From positions 1-45,849 of the forward strand of contig CANRAO010000012.1 in the NCBI GenBank assembly GCA_947628615.1: 45,849 nt of DNA, written 5' to 3'. Both the position numbers and the translations under genes were made by a program. The notes under the pieces were generated by a model that searched no databases, was not told where the DNA came from, and worked only from the letters and a program-made list of their open reading frames with translations. The stretch comes from an uncultured Clostridia bacterium. Its GTDB lineage: Bacteria > Bacillota > Clostridia > Oscillospirales > Ruminococcaceae. This document shows positions 33,159 through 40,958 of the stretch, in pieces (the first letter of the stretch is position 1; each line of letters starts with the position of its first letter).

Positions 33159-33728
33159 ATGACAAACACAAATGTATTAAAATCAATTACAAAACCACGT
33201 CTGTCAATAAGGATTCAGATACTGGCAACAATTGCAGCAATAGCTGCGGCAGTAGCTGTTCCGCAGGTATTTCATTTGCTTGGTGCTGTTTCAGGGTTAG
33301 GAACTGCACTCGGCGAAACGTTTTTACCTATGCATCTGCCTATCATTCTTGTCGGTCTTTTAGCAGGTCCGTATGCAGGAGCTATTTCAGGCTTACTTGG
33401 ACCTCTTGCGAGCTTTGCACTTTTGGGAATGCCTGCAGCTGTTATGCTTCCGTTTATGATGATTGAGCTTTGTGCATACGGTTTTTTTGCAGGGCTTTTA
33501 AGAAATGTGAAAATGCCGACTATTGCAAAGGTACTTATTACTCAATTTGCAGGACGTGCAGTTCGTGCTGCGGCAATACTTATTTCAGTTTTTGCATTTG
33601 GAAATGAGAGCGTGAATGTTTCTGTAATATGGATGAGCATAGGTGCCGGAATTTTCGGTATCGTTCTTCAGTGGGCGTTGCTTCCTCTTATCGTTTATCG
33701 TGTGGAGAACTCGAAGAATGAAGGCTGA
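33159..33728 (+). CDS. ECF transporter substrate-binding (S) component
   Basis: Integral membrane protein of 189 residues with about five or six hydrophobic segments. LAGPYAGAISGLLGPLAS and the small-residue-rich first helix (IAAIAAAVAVPQ) fit the energy-coupling-factor S family (PF12822 type). It would pair with EcfA/EcfT encoded elsewhere. The vitamin or other ligand is not predictable. It lies 35 bp after the reductase and overlaps the next gene by 11 bp. Confidence 0.82.
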   Translation: MTNTNVLKSITKPRLSIRIQILATIAAIAAAVAVPQVFHLLGAVSGLGTALGETFLPMHLPIILVGLLAGPYAGAISGLLGPLASFALLGMPAAVMLPFMMIELCAYGFFAGLLRNVKMPTIAKVLITQFAGRAVRAAAILISVFAFGNESVNVSVIWMSIGAGIFGIVLQWALLPLIVYRVENSKNEG

Positions 33729-34158
33729 TTTAAAGAAAGCTGTAGATTTGCTTTTCAAGGGTGAATACACCTGCGTTCTGTGCAAAGATGATGAGGTAAT
33801 TACGAGCGCTGTGAGAGGTGTAAAACCGCTTATTGACTGGTTAAATTCTAAAACGGAATTAAAAGGCTTCTGTGCCGCTGATAAGGTGGTAGGGAAGGCT
33901 GCCGCTTTTCTCTATGTATTGCTTAATGTTGATTCGGTTTACGCTCCTGTTATGAGCAAAACAGCAATCGATATTTTGTCTAGGTATGGAATTGAACCGT
34001 TTTATGATTTGTCAGTTGAAGTTATCAGAAATAGGTCTGATACGGATATTTGCCCAATGGAAAAAACAGTACAGGATATTAATGACCCAATAACAGCTTT
34101 TGAAAAAATAAAGCAGAGACTTGAATTAATGACCTCGACAGAGTCTGCAAATCATTAA
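33718..34158 (+). CDS. DUF1893 (TM1506-like) protein
   Basis: A 146-residue protein of the DUF1893 family, which has a deaminase-like fold without a demonstrated activity. Typical features: YTCVLCKDDEVITS, GVKPLIDWL, DKVVGKAAAFLY and the C-terminal CPMEKTV. The ATG at 33718 lies inside the end of the ECF gene, so the two are translationally coupled. The link to a small-molecule importer and an Fe-S reductase suggests a shared uptake or salvage pathway (inference). Confidence 0.82.
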   Translation: MKADLKKAVDLLFKGEYTCVLCKDDEVITSAVRGVKPLIDWLNSKTELKGFCAADKVVGKAAAFLYVLLNVDSVYAPVMSKTAIDILSRYGIEPFYDLSVEVIRNRSDTDICPMEKTVQDINDPITAFEKIKQRLELMTSTESANH

Positions 34159-34166
34159 GATATAAA

Positions 34167-34199
34167 AAAACCGGAGGACTGTAAGTCTTCCGGTTTTTT
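34167..34199 (+). terminator. Bidirectional terminator
   Basis: A 14-bp stem from 34167-34180 (AAAACCGGAGGACT) with 34184-34197, one G-U pair, and a GTA loop. T runs are available in both directions. It serves the DUF1893 operon and the converging GNAT gene. Confidence 0.9.
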
Positions 34200-34218
34200 G
34201 TCTGTTTTGCTTTGAATG

Positions 34219-34671
34219 CTATTTTTTGTTAAGTGCTTCTCTGCAATAATACTCCGTATATTCCAGTTTTTCAAAGCCGAGATGCTTGTAAAAATTCGGA
34301 GCAGGCGTTTTATTGTTGGTAAGCAGTGTTATACATTCGATACCTTTTTCTTCAATATGCTTTTCAAGAGCTGATATAAGACTTTTTCCGATTCCCTCTT
34401 TATGGTGTTTGTTTGACACAAAAAGCTCATAAATATAAAGCTCGTCTCCCGACCACCAAACCTGCTCATTTGCAAATACAGCACCGATTATTTCACATGT
34501 TTTATCATCTTCAAAAACAAAGCCGACAAATCGCTTAAGGTCGGATATTTCATCTAAATACCGTGTTCCGGTTTTCTCATTCCACTTGTTGTTCCACGGA
34601 TCATTGTAGTATACATCTATAAGAAGATTGACACAGCTTTTCAAATCTGTTTTTTTAAACGGTCTTACCAT
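34219..34671 (-). CDS. GNAT-family N-acetyltransferase
   Basis: Acetyl-CoA-dependent transferase with unknown acceptor. The 150-residue single domain has the CoA pyrophosphate loop HKEGIGKSL, preceded by YIYELFVSNK, and NFYKHLGF near the C-terminus. Monocistronic. Confidence 0.85.
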   Translation of the reverse strand: MVRPFKKTDLKSCVNLLIDVYYNDPWNNKWNEKTGTRYLDEISDLKRFVGFVFEDDKTCEIIGAVFANEQVWWSGDELYIYELFVSNKHHKEGIGKSLISALEKHIEEKGIECITLLTNNKTPAPNFYKHLGFEKLEYTEYYCREALNKK

Positions 34672-34796
34672 AAAAGTATCCTCCGATTTTGCATTGTATT
34701 ATTATTTATGATATAGTATAATTACATTATAGAGATATAAGCAGTTTATGTCAATAATTCTTATTTGAAGCAGTATTTTTACTGTTTTTCACTTGA

Positions 34797-34825
34797 TTTA
34801 CACAATCAGGTGCTAGTGTTAATAT
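34797..34825 (+). promoter_or_regulatory. Promoter of the second two-component operon
   Basis: TTTACA (34797-34802), 17-bp spacer, TAATAT (34820-34825). Confidence 0.6.
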
Positions 34826-34864
34826 AGATAAAAATGACAAATGCCTGAAAAGGAGAAGATAATT

Positions 34865-35542
34865 ATGTCAAAAATACTTATTGTGGACGATGAAAAGAAA
34901 ATAAGAGATGTTGTGCGCGAGTATGCTGAATTCGAGGGCTTTGAAATTGCTGAGGCTGAAGACGGTATGGAAGCTGTCAAAAAGGTTTCGGAAATTGATG
35001 ATATAAGCATAATTATTATGGATATTATGATGCCGAAGCTGGACGGTTATTCGGCTGTTCGTGAAATAAGAAAGACAAGCAGCGTACCTGTTATTATGCT
35101 TTCTGCAAGGGGAGAGGAGTATGACAAGCTGTTTGGCTTTGAGCTGGGAATCGACGACTATGTTGTAAAGCCGTTTTCGCCTAAAGAGCTTATGGCAAGA
35201 ATTCGTGCGGTAATAAGCAGAGCTAACCCTGTTAGCAACAAAGAGGATATAGTAAAATATAAGGGTCTGACTATTAACTTTACTGCAAGAGAGGTTTTGA
35301 TAGACGGTGAAAAAATTTCAATGACTCCGAAGGAGTATGACCTTTTGTTTTATCTTGTGAAAAATATGAACATAGCGCTCTCAAGAGACAAGCTGTTAGA
35401 AGAGGTGTGGGGATATGATTTCTACGGTGATGACAGAACGGTTGATACTCATATTAAAATGTTAAGAAACAGCTTGGGCGAATACAGAGATCTTATAGTT
35501 ACCTTGAGAGGAATGGGATATAAGTTTGAAAAGATTGTTTAG
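34865..35542 (+). CDS. OmpR-family response regulator (second system)
   Basis: The receiver begins MSKILIVDDEKKIRDVV. The phosphoacceptor Asp is in IIIMDIMMPKLDG, with MLSARGEEYDK and VVKPFSPKEL. The C-terminal winged helix has MTPKEYDLLFYL and the RTVDTHIKMLRNSLG recognition helix. The start at 34865 (AAAAGGAG upstream) is preferred to 34841. Its end overlaps the kinase start by 17 bp. Confidence 0.95.
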   Translation: MSKILIVDDEKKIRDVVREYAEFEGFEIAEAEDGMEAVKKVSEIDDISIIIMDIMMPKLDGYSAVREIRKTSSVPVIMLSARGEEYDKLFGFELGIDDYVVKPFSPKELMARIRAVISRANPVSNKEDIVKYKGLTINFTAREVLIDGEKISMTPKEYDLLFYLVKNMNIALSRDKLLEEVWGYDFYGDDRTVDTHIKMLRNSLGEYRDLIVTLRGMGYKFEKIV

Positions 35543-37037
35543 TAGAAAAAAATCTGATAATGCTGTTGAACCTGTAAAAAAGCAGAAGAGTCTTGTAACA
35601 TATATCTGGATAAGCTTTATGGTCTTCACTATAATAATTCTGCTTTTGCTCTGGCTTTTTCAGTATTTTTTCATTGAGATGTATTATCAGTCTATGAAGG
35701 TAAGGGATCTAGAATCATGTGCTGAACAGATTTCTGAAAACATTGATTCTTATAATCTTGACGCTCTTATCAACAGTCTGGCATTTCAGAACAGTGCTAC
35801 TATTCTGATTACCGATACTTTGGGAAATGTCGAGCATAATGCAAATTATCTCGGTAGATTTTCTTATTTTAACGCCGATGTTGAGAAAAAGTTCGGACAG
35901 TATATTTATAAATTCAGAAACAGGCTTTTAAACAGTGGAAAAAACAGTATTTCGGAAATTTATGAGAATAAAGAGACAGAAAGCAAAGAGCTTTTTTATG
36001 TAACTAAGATCGAATTAAACGGAACACCTAAGCTGTTGTTTTTAGAAAGCTCAGTTGAGCCGGTAGATTCTACAAGTAAGATAATTAAAGAACAGTTGAT
36101 TTTTATAACCTTTATTTTGTTTGAACTTGCATTTATCATAGCTTTATTTATGTCAAAGAGAATAGCAAGACCTATTGTTAAAATTACCGAATCGGCAGAG
36201 AAATTTGCAGAAGGCAACTATGACGTTCATTTTGAAGGCGAAGGGTATGAGGAGGTTCAGGAGCTATCAAATGTACTCAATCATGCAGGGCAGGAAGTAA
36301 AAAAGGTAACTGACTTAAGGCGGGATCTTATTGCCAATGTATCGCACGACCTGAGAACGCCGCTAACTATGATAAAGGCGTATGCCGAGATGATAAGGGA
36401 TTTATCGGGCGATGATCCTAAAAAGCGTGCCGAGCATATACAGGTTATCATAGACGAATCAGACAGGCTGGCTTTTCTTGTAAATGATATTCTTGAGCTT
36501 TCTAAACTGGAAAGCTCGAATGCTGAACTATCGCTTTCTGAGTTTTCAGTTTGTGATAAGATGAATGACGTGCTTTCAAGGTATCAGATCTTAATTGAGC
36601 GTGACGGTTACAATATCAAGTATTACAAAGATGATGACAGGATCTGTCTTGCAGATGAAATGAAGATAGAACAGGTTTTGTATAACCTTATCAATAACGC
36701 AGTTAATTACTGCGGTGATGATAAGACAGTTATCATACGGCAGATCAATGAAAAAGACAGAGTAAGAATTGAAGTAATAGACCACGGCGAGGGAATTTCA
36801 AAAGAGCTTATGCCGCTTGTTTTCGACAGATACTACCGGGATAAAAAGGTTGCTCGGGATAAGGTGGGAACAGGAATAGGATTATCGATCGTTAAAGGAA
36901 TTTTAAAATCGCATGAGTTTCCTTTTGGGGTATCAAGCGAAGAAGGTAAAGGTTCTATGTTCTGGTTTGAAATGACAAACACTAAGCCGTTAATAAAAGA
37001 AGCTTCATTGGAGGATAATAATACAGAAAATAATTAA
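35526..37037 (+). CDS. HAMP-containing sensor histidine kinase
   Basis: Membrane kinase of 503 residues. TM1 about 25-50, extracellular sensor about 52-187, TM2 about 188-210, HAMP about 211-262 (RIARPIVKITESAEKFAEGN). The phosphoacceptor is His274 in NVSHDLRTPL. ATPase motifs are NLINNAVNY, DHGEGIS and GTGIGLSIVKG. A TTG start at 35526 within the regulator gene is the most likely, since no better-placed ATG exists before TM1. Envelope-stress type architecture; the signal is unknown. Confidence 0.92.
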   Translation: MKRLFSRKKSDNAVEPVKKQKSLVTYIWISFMVFTIIILLLLWLFQYFFIEMYYQSMKVRDLESCAEQISENIDSYNLDALINSLAFQNSATILITDTLGNVEHNANYLGRFSYFNADVEKKFGQYIYKFRNRLLNSGKNSISEIYENKETESKELFYVTKIELNGTPKLLFLESSVEPVDSTSKIIKEQLIFITFILFELAFIIALFMSKRIARPIVKITESAEKFAEGNYDVHFEGEGYEEVQELSNVLNHAGQEVKKVTDLRRDLIANVSHDLRTPLTMIKAYAEMIRDLSGDDPKKRAEHIQVIIDESDRLAFLVNDILELSKLESSNAELSLSEFSVCDKMNDVLSRYQILIERDGYNIKYYKDDDRICLADEMKIEQVLYNLINNAVNYCGDDKTVIIRQINEKDRVRIEVIDHGEGISKELMPLVFDRYYRDKKVARDKVGTGIGLSIVKGILKSHEFPFGVSSEEGKGSMFWFEMTNTKPLIKEASLEDNNTENN

Positions 37038-37095
37038 AATAAAGTTAGGTTAAATTATCACAAGTAATCTATTTAGTTAGGCGGAGTATTAGAAT

Positions 37096-37863
37096 ATGAG
37101 ATTAATGTTTATAGGAGATGTTGTGTCAAAGCGTGGGTGTGAATTTTTAGCAAATCATATATTCGACTTAAAAAAAGAATATGAGATAGATATACTTGCT
37201 GTAAACGGTGAAAATTCGGCTCCAGGAAACGGAATTACTAAGTCGTCGCTGGAAATGCTGACAAACTGCGGTGCAGACGTTATAACAACTGGCAATCATT
37301 CTTTTAAGAGAAGAGAATCTGTTCACTTATATGACGAGTGCGAATATCTTCTCAGACCGATTAATTACCCCGACGGAGTAGTAGGGAAGGGAATGTACAT
37401 TCTCGATTTGGGAAGAACTCAGGTCGCTTTTATAAATGCAATGGGTGTTATTTATCTTGAACCTATTGACAATCCCTTTACCGCTATTGACAATGCGTTG
37501 TCAAAAATATCTACGCCGAATATTTTTATCGATTTTCATGCAGAGGCGACATCTGAGAAAAAGTGTATAGGACACTATTTTACTGGACGTGTAACCGGTG
37601 TATTCGGAACGCACACTCACGTTCAGACGGCTGACGAGATGATTCTGGGAGGTCATACAGCTTACATTACCGATGTGGGTATGACAGGTCCCGAGCGTTC
37701 TGTGCTGGGCGTTGACAGCGATATCGCGACTGCTAAAATGCGCCTTCACTTTCCTGTTATGTTTGAAGAAAGCAAAGAGCCTTGCTTTATAAACGGAGTT
37801 GTAGTTGATTTTGACGAACAGACCGGAAAGGCAAGAGATATACAAAGAATTATAAAAAGATAA
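37096..37863 (+). CDS. YmdB-type metallophosphoesterase
   Basis: Binuclear-metal phosphodiesterase of the TIGR00282/YmdB family; Bacillus YmdB hydrolyses 2',3'-cyclic nucleotides. Metal ligands visible: Asp in FIGDVVSKRG, Glu and Asn in VNGENSAPGNG, Asn-His in TTGNHSF, His in IDFHAEATSEK, and GTHTHVQTAD. 255 residues is normal. Follows the kinase gene by 58 bp. Confidence 0.92.
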   Translation: MRLMFIGDVVSKRGCEFLANHIFDLKKEYEIDILAVNGENSAPGNGITKSSLEMLTNCGADVITTGNHSFKRRESVHLYDECEYLLRPINYPDGVVGKGMYILDLGRTQVAFINAMGVIYLEPIDNPFTAIDNALSKISTPNIFIDFHAEATSEKKCIGHYFTGRVTGVFGTHTHVQTADEMILGGHTAYITDVGMTGPERSVLGVDSDIATAKMRLHFPVMFEESKEPCFINGVVVDFDEQTGKARDIQRIIKR

Positions 37864-37900
37864 CATTTAAGTGAAAAGATCAATATATCATATAAATAAA

Positions 37901-37935
37901 AACCTGTTCCATAAAAAATGGTTCAGGCTTTTATT
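37901..37935. terminator. Bidirectional terminator
   Basis: CCTG..CCAT/ATGG..CAGG stem with two T-T mismatches, between convergent ymdB-like and dinB-like genes, with A and T runs on either side. Confidence 0.65.
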
Positions 37936-37943
37936 TTAATACT

Positions 37944-39230
37944 TTAAGTGTGAAATACCCCCACGGGATGTACTTCATTTTGTATCTTTGCCGAAAAGTT
38001 AGCAAAGCCCTTATCACTTACAACAACTGCTCTCCTTATACAGGTATAACCGTATTTTTCTCTTAGACGGTCAACTGTTTTGTTTAGACTTTCCTGCTTT
38101 TTGTTTTTATCTGAATATTCAATAATTGAGGTCTGGTAGTTGGAGTAAATATCTTTAAGCTCGGAAACGCAAATCGATACTGCACGGATAGGATTGCCTG
38201 CTGCCCAGTTGTATGATTCTTTGTAAAGCGAGAGTGCAATTTCTGCTATTTCGTAGGCGTTGTCTGTGGGAATATGCAGCTTCTTTTGCCGTGAATAGGT
38301 ATATAGCTTATTGTTTTTTACCGAAATTGAAACGGTCTCGCATTTTGAGTGGATAGCTCTAAGCCTTGATGCTATGCTTTCTGCCAATGCAAATGTGATT
38401 ATTTTTACATCGTTGTCGTTTTCAAGGTCGCGGTATGAGGTAGTTCCATTGCTTACCGATTTGATCAGAGGTTTATGACCGTCGCTTTCAACAGGAGTTA
38501 TATCAAGTCCGTTTGCATAGACCCAGAGATATTGTCCCCATTTGCCAAGCCAGCTTTGAAGAAGTGAAACAGGTGTTTTTGCCAGTTCTCCTATTGTGAA
38601 AATCCCTCTTTGGTTGAGTCTTTTCTTTGTTGCCTTTCCTACATACAAAAGTTCTCCTACATCAAGCGGGAAGACCTTTTCCTTAAAGCAATCCTTGCCG
38701 CTGGATGCAATAACTGTGGTGGCGTCGGGTTTTTTCATATCAGAGCCCAGCTTTGCGAAGATTTTATTGAAGCTAACGCCAATAGATACCGTAATGCCAA
38801 GCTCTGATTTTACTCTTTCTCTTATTTCATCAGCTATTAACTTTCCGTCAGCCTGCCTGCCGTTTCGCCAATAGCCGGTTATGTCTATCCAGCATTCGTC
38901 TATACCGAATGGTTCAATTTTGTCTGTGTAGTCAGAGTATATTTTTCTTGCTGCCTTTGAATGTTTTAGATATTCCTCATAGTGGGGCGGTACCAGAATA
39001 AGCTGAGGACATTTTTTCTTTGCCTGCCAAATAGGTTCTCCTGTCTGTACGCCAAAGGATTTTGCAAGTTCGTTTTTGGCAAGTATAATTCCGTGACGTT
39101 CCTCCTGATTTCCGGCAACAGCTACGCATTTTCCTTTAAGCTCAGGATTAAGTTTACATTCAATTGATGCGTAGCAGTTATTCATATCAATGTGAAGTAT
39201 AACTCTTTCAGTTTGTGTTTCCATAATCAT
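37944..39230 (-). CDS. dinB: Y-family DNA polymerase (DinB/Pol IV-like)
   Basis: Translesion polymerase. The catalytic acidic residues are Asp15 in HIDMNNCYASIE and Asp111-Glu112 in GIDECWIDIT. The steric-gate Tyr/Cys region NCYASIE, finger HGIILAKN, and helix-hairpin-helix region LLYVGKATKKRL are present. 428 residues is slightly long. The promoter carries LexA-like boxes, so it should be SOS-induced. Two close ATG codons (39230, 39224) are both possible starts. Confidence 0.94.
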   Translation of the reverse strand: MIMETQTERVILHIDMNNCYASIECKLNPELKGKCVAVAGNQEERHGIILAKNELAKSFGVQTGEPIWQAKKKCPQLILVPPHYEEYLKHSKAARKIYSDYTDKIEPFGIDECWIDITGYWRNGRQADGKLIADEIRERVKSELGITVSIGVSFNKIFAKLGSDMKKPDATTVIASSGKDCFKEKVFPLDVGELLYVGKATKKRLNQRGIFTIGELAKTPVSLLQSWLGKWGQYLWVYANGLDITPVESDGHKPLIKSVSNGTTSYRDLENDNDVKIITFALAESIASRLRAIHSKCETVSISVKNNKLYTYSRQKKLHIPTDNAYEIAEIALSLYKESYNWAAGNPIRAVSICVSELKDIYSNYQTSIIEYSDKNKKQESLNKTVDRLREKYGYTCIRRAVVVSDKGFANFSAKIQNEVHPVGVFHT

Positions 39231-39285
39231 TCATCCCTTTTTATTTTTCATATTTCTAAGGCTGTCAATTGCTATAAGGCATAAA

Positions 39286-39347
39286 GAACATTAGTTCTAT
39301 ATACTTATTATAGAACATTTGTTTGCTATTGTCAAGAACAAATGTTC
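39286..39347 (-). promoter_or_regulatory. SOS-controlled dinB promoter: perfect -35/-10 with three LexA-like boxes
   Basis: Minus-strand TTGACA (39335-39330), 17-bp spacer, TATAAT (39312-39307): full consensus. Three GAAC-N4-GTTY boxes lie at 39286-39297, 39313-39324 (exactly filling the -10/-35 spacer side) and 39336-39347 (abutting the -35). This matches the Gram-positive LexA consensus GAAC-N4-GTTC. Confidence 0.88.
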
Positions 39348-39370
39348 ATTTTTGAAAAATAAAAAAGAAT

Positions 39371-39410
39371 AAAAAAAGCAGAGGCTTCGAATTTTGAAGA
39401 CTCTGCTTTT
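39371..39410 (-). terminator. Terminator of the parvulin-like gene
   Basis: AAAAGCAGAG/CTCTGCTTTT with inner CTTC/GAAG. On the minus strand it is followed by a T run. Confidence 0.85.
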
Positions 39411-39423
39411 AACCTAAGTTATT

Positions 39424-40854
39424 TTATGTTAAATCGCCGAAGTTAAAGTTTTTATAGGTATCGGTTTGTTCAACCTCAATAGTTTCGTAAACCTTGTATA
39501 GTACTTTATTAACGGCATTGTTATTATAAGTCTGAGCAAAATACTCAATATTTTTATTGATATATTTTTTATCTAAAGGAACACGCATAATAATGTGATA
39601 TCCTGTGCTTGACTCGACGACCTTGCTTACTTCGTTTTCTTTTAAACTCAATGCCGCTTTTAGATAAGCCTCGTCATAATCATAATCCTTGCCGACTAAT
39701 ATGCCCTTAGGATAGCTCTCATATAGAGAATCATATGTGTTTTCCTTCATAAGGCTGTCAAAATCAGTACCCGATTGAATCTTTTTGTAAAGGTTGTCGG
39801 CAACCTTTTTTGAAGCCTTTTTAGCTTTGCTTTGCTGGTCATCGCTTAAAGCGTCATAATTTGAATCAATAACCTGAGCCCTTGCCGGTTTTGAGAGTTT
39901 ATCATAGTCTTTAACGCTGTTTGATGATAAGACTTCGTCAGATATTTTTTCTTCAGAACCAAAAGGAATAAATATTTGCTTTACCTGATAAAGTTCTTTT
40001 TGAGCTGTTTTATAAAAATCTTTTTCAGAAATGGAAAGAGATTCTTCTACCTTATCAGCTAAGACATTGTTTCTCATAGCAATATTAAGGTATTTTTCAG
40101 TCATATAGTTTTCTTTTAGAAAATTTTTATAATTATCTCCCTGCTCGTCTTTAACTGACTGGATTCTTTCCTTAACGGTCTTTTCATCATCTTCATTAAG
40201 TGTGATGTTATTTTCCTTTGCATAGACTGCATGAACATAACCGCCCTTTATATATTCAGCAAGAGTGTCCTTAAATGAATCGAACATATTTTTAAGATCA
40301 TCTCCGCTTGCATTTTTAAAGGTATCTTCAGAAATACCGTAGTACTGACCGTATCCATACAAAAACTGATAATAGCAATTTCTCAATTCATCAAATCCAA
40401 TTTCAGTTCCGTTGATTTTCAAAAATACTAAATCATCGGTATTAACTTTTTTACCGTCAATTTTAAATGACGCTTCCGGAACATCAGCATTAGCACTAGT
40501 ACTTGAATTAGATAGTGAAGGATTAATTTTAGATTTGTTCATAAAAATCATCAAAACTGCAACAATAATCACTGCAATAACGACAATTATGGGTATTAGA
40601 ACTTTAAGCGGCGCATTAGACTTTTTTTCATCAGAATCAATTTTGTTGCCGTATGAAAAGTCTATTTCAGAATTTTCATCTGATTCATCAGGTTCTAAAA
40701 TGCCTGTGTACTCTGATGATGACGGTTCTTTCTGATCTTCTCTATCTAGAATCTCATCATATAAATTTTCATCAGTTTGATTGACGTTATTCATTGAATT
40801 GTCAATCTGATTTTCATTATTCAGAAATTCATCCTGATTTTTATTCTCATCCAT
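39424..40854 (-). CDS. Membrane-anchored peptidyl-prolyl isomerase (PrsA/SurA-like parvulin)
   Basis: Extracellular foldase-like protein of 476 residues. The acidic, Asn/Asp-rich N-terminal 80 residues are cytoplasmic, one membrane helix lies at about 83-105, and the rest is outside. Residues about 140-290 form a SurA-N-like helical chaperone part. About 285-430 is a parvulin-type domain (LYQVKQIFIPFG, GTDFDSLMKE, KENEVSKVVESSTGYHIIMR). There is no lipobox, unlike classic PrsA, and a long insertion sits inside the isomerase domain, so catalytic activity is uncertain. Confidence 0.8.
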   Translation of the reverse strand: MDENKNQDEFLNNENQIDNSMNNVNQTDENLYDEILDREDQKEPSSSEYTGILEPDESDENSEIDFSYGNKIDSDEKKSNAPLKVLIPIIVVIAVIIVAVLMIFMNKSKINPSLSNSSTSANADVPEASFKIDGKKVNTDDLVFLKINGTEIGFDELRNCYYQFLYGYGQYYGISEDTFKNASGDDLKNMFDSFKDTLAEYIKGGYVHAVYAKENNITLNEDDEKTVKERIQSVKDEQGDNYKNFLKENYMTEKYLNIAMRNNVLADKVEESLSISEKDFYKTAQKELYQVKQIFIPFGSEEKISDEVLSSNSVKDYDKLSKPARAQVIDSNYDALSDDQQSKAKKASKKVADNLYKKIQSGTDFDSLMKENTYDSLYESYPKGILVGKDYDYDEAYLKAALSLKENEVSKVVESSTGYHIIMRVPLDKKYINKNIEYFAQTYNNNAVNKVLYKVYETIEVEQTDTYKNFNFGDLT

Positions 40855-40958
40855 ATTTATTCTCCATTCCTAAAATTAAGTTTTATGAGTAATTAACTCA
40901 TTAATATTAGCCAACACATAATTTATCATATCAATGTGACAGTAATGTGATAACGAAA

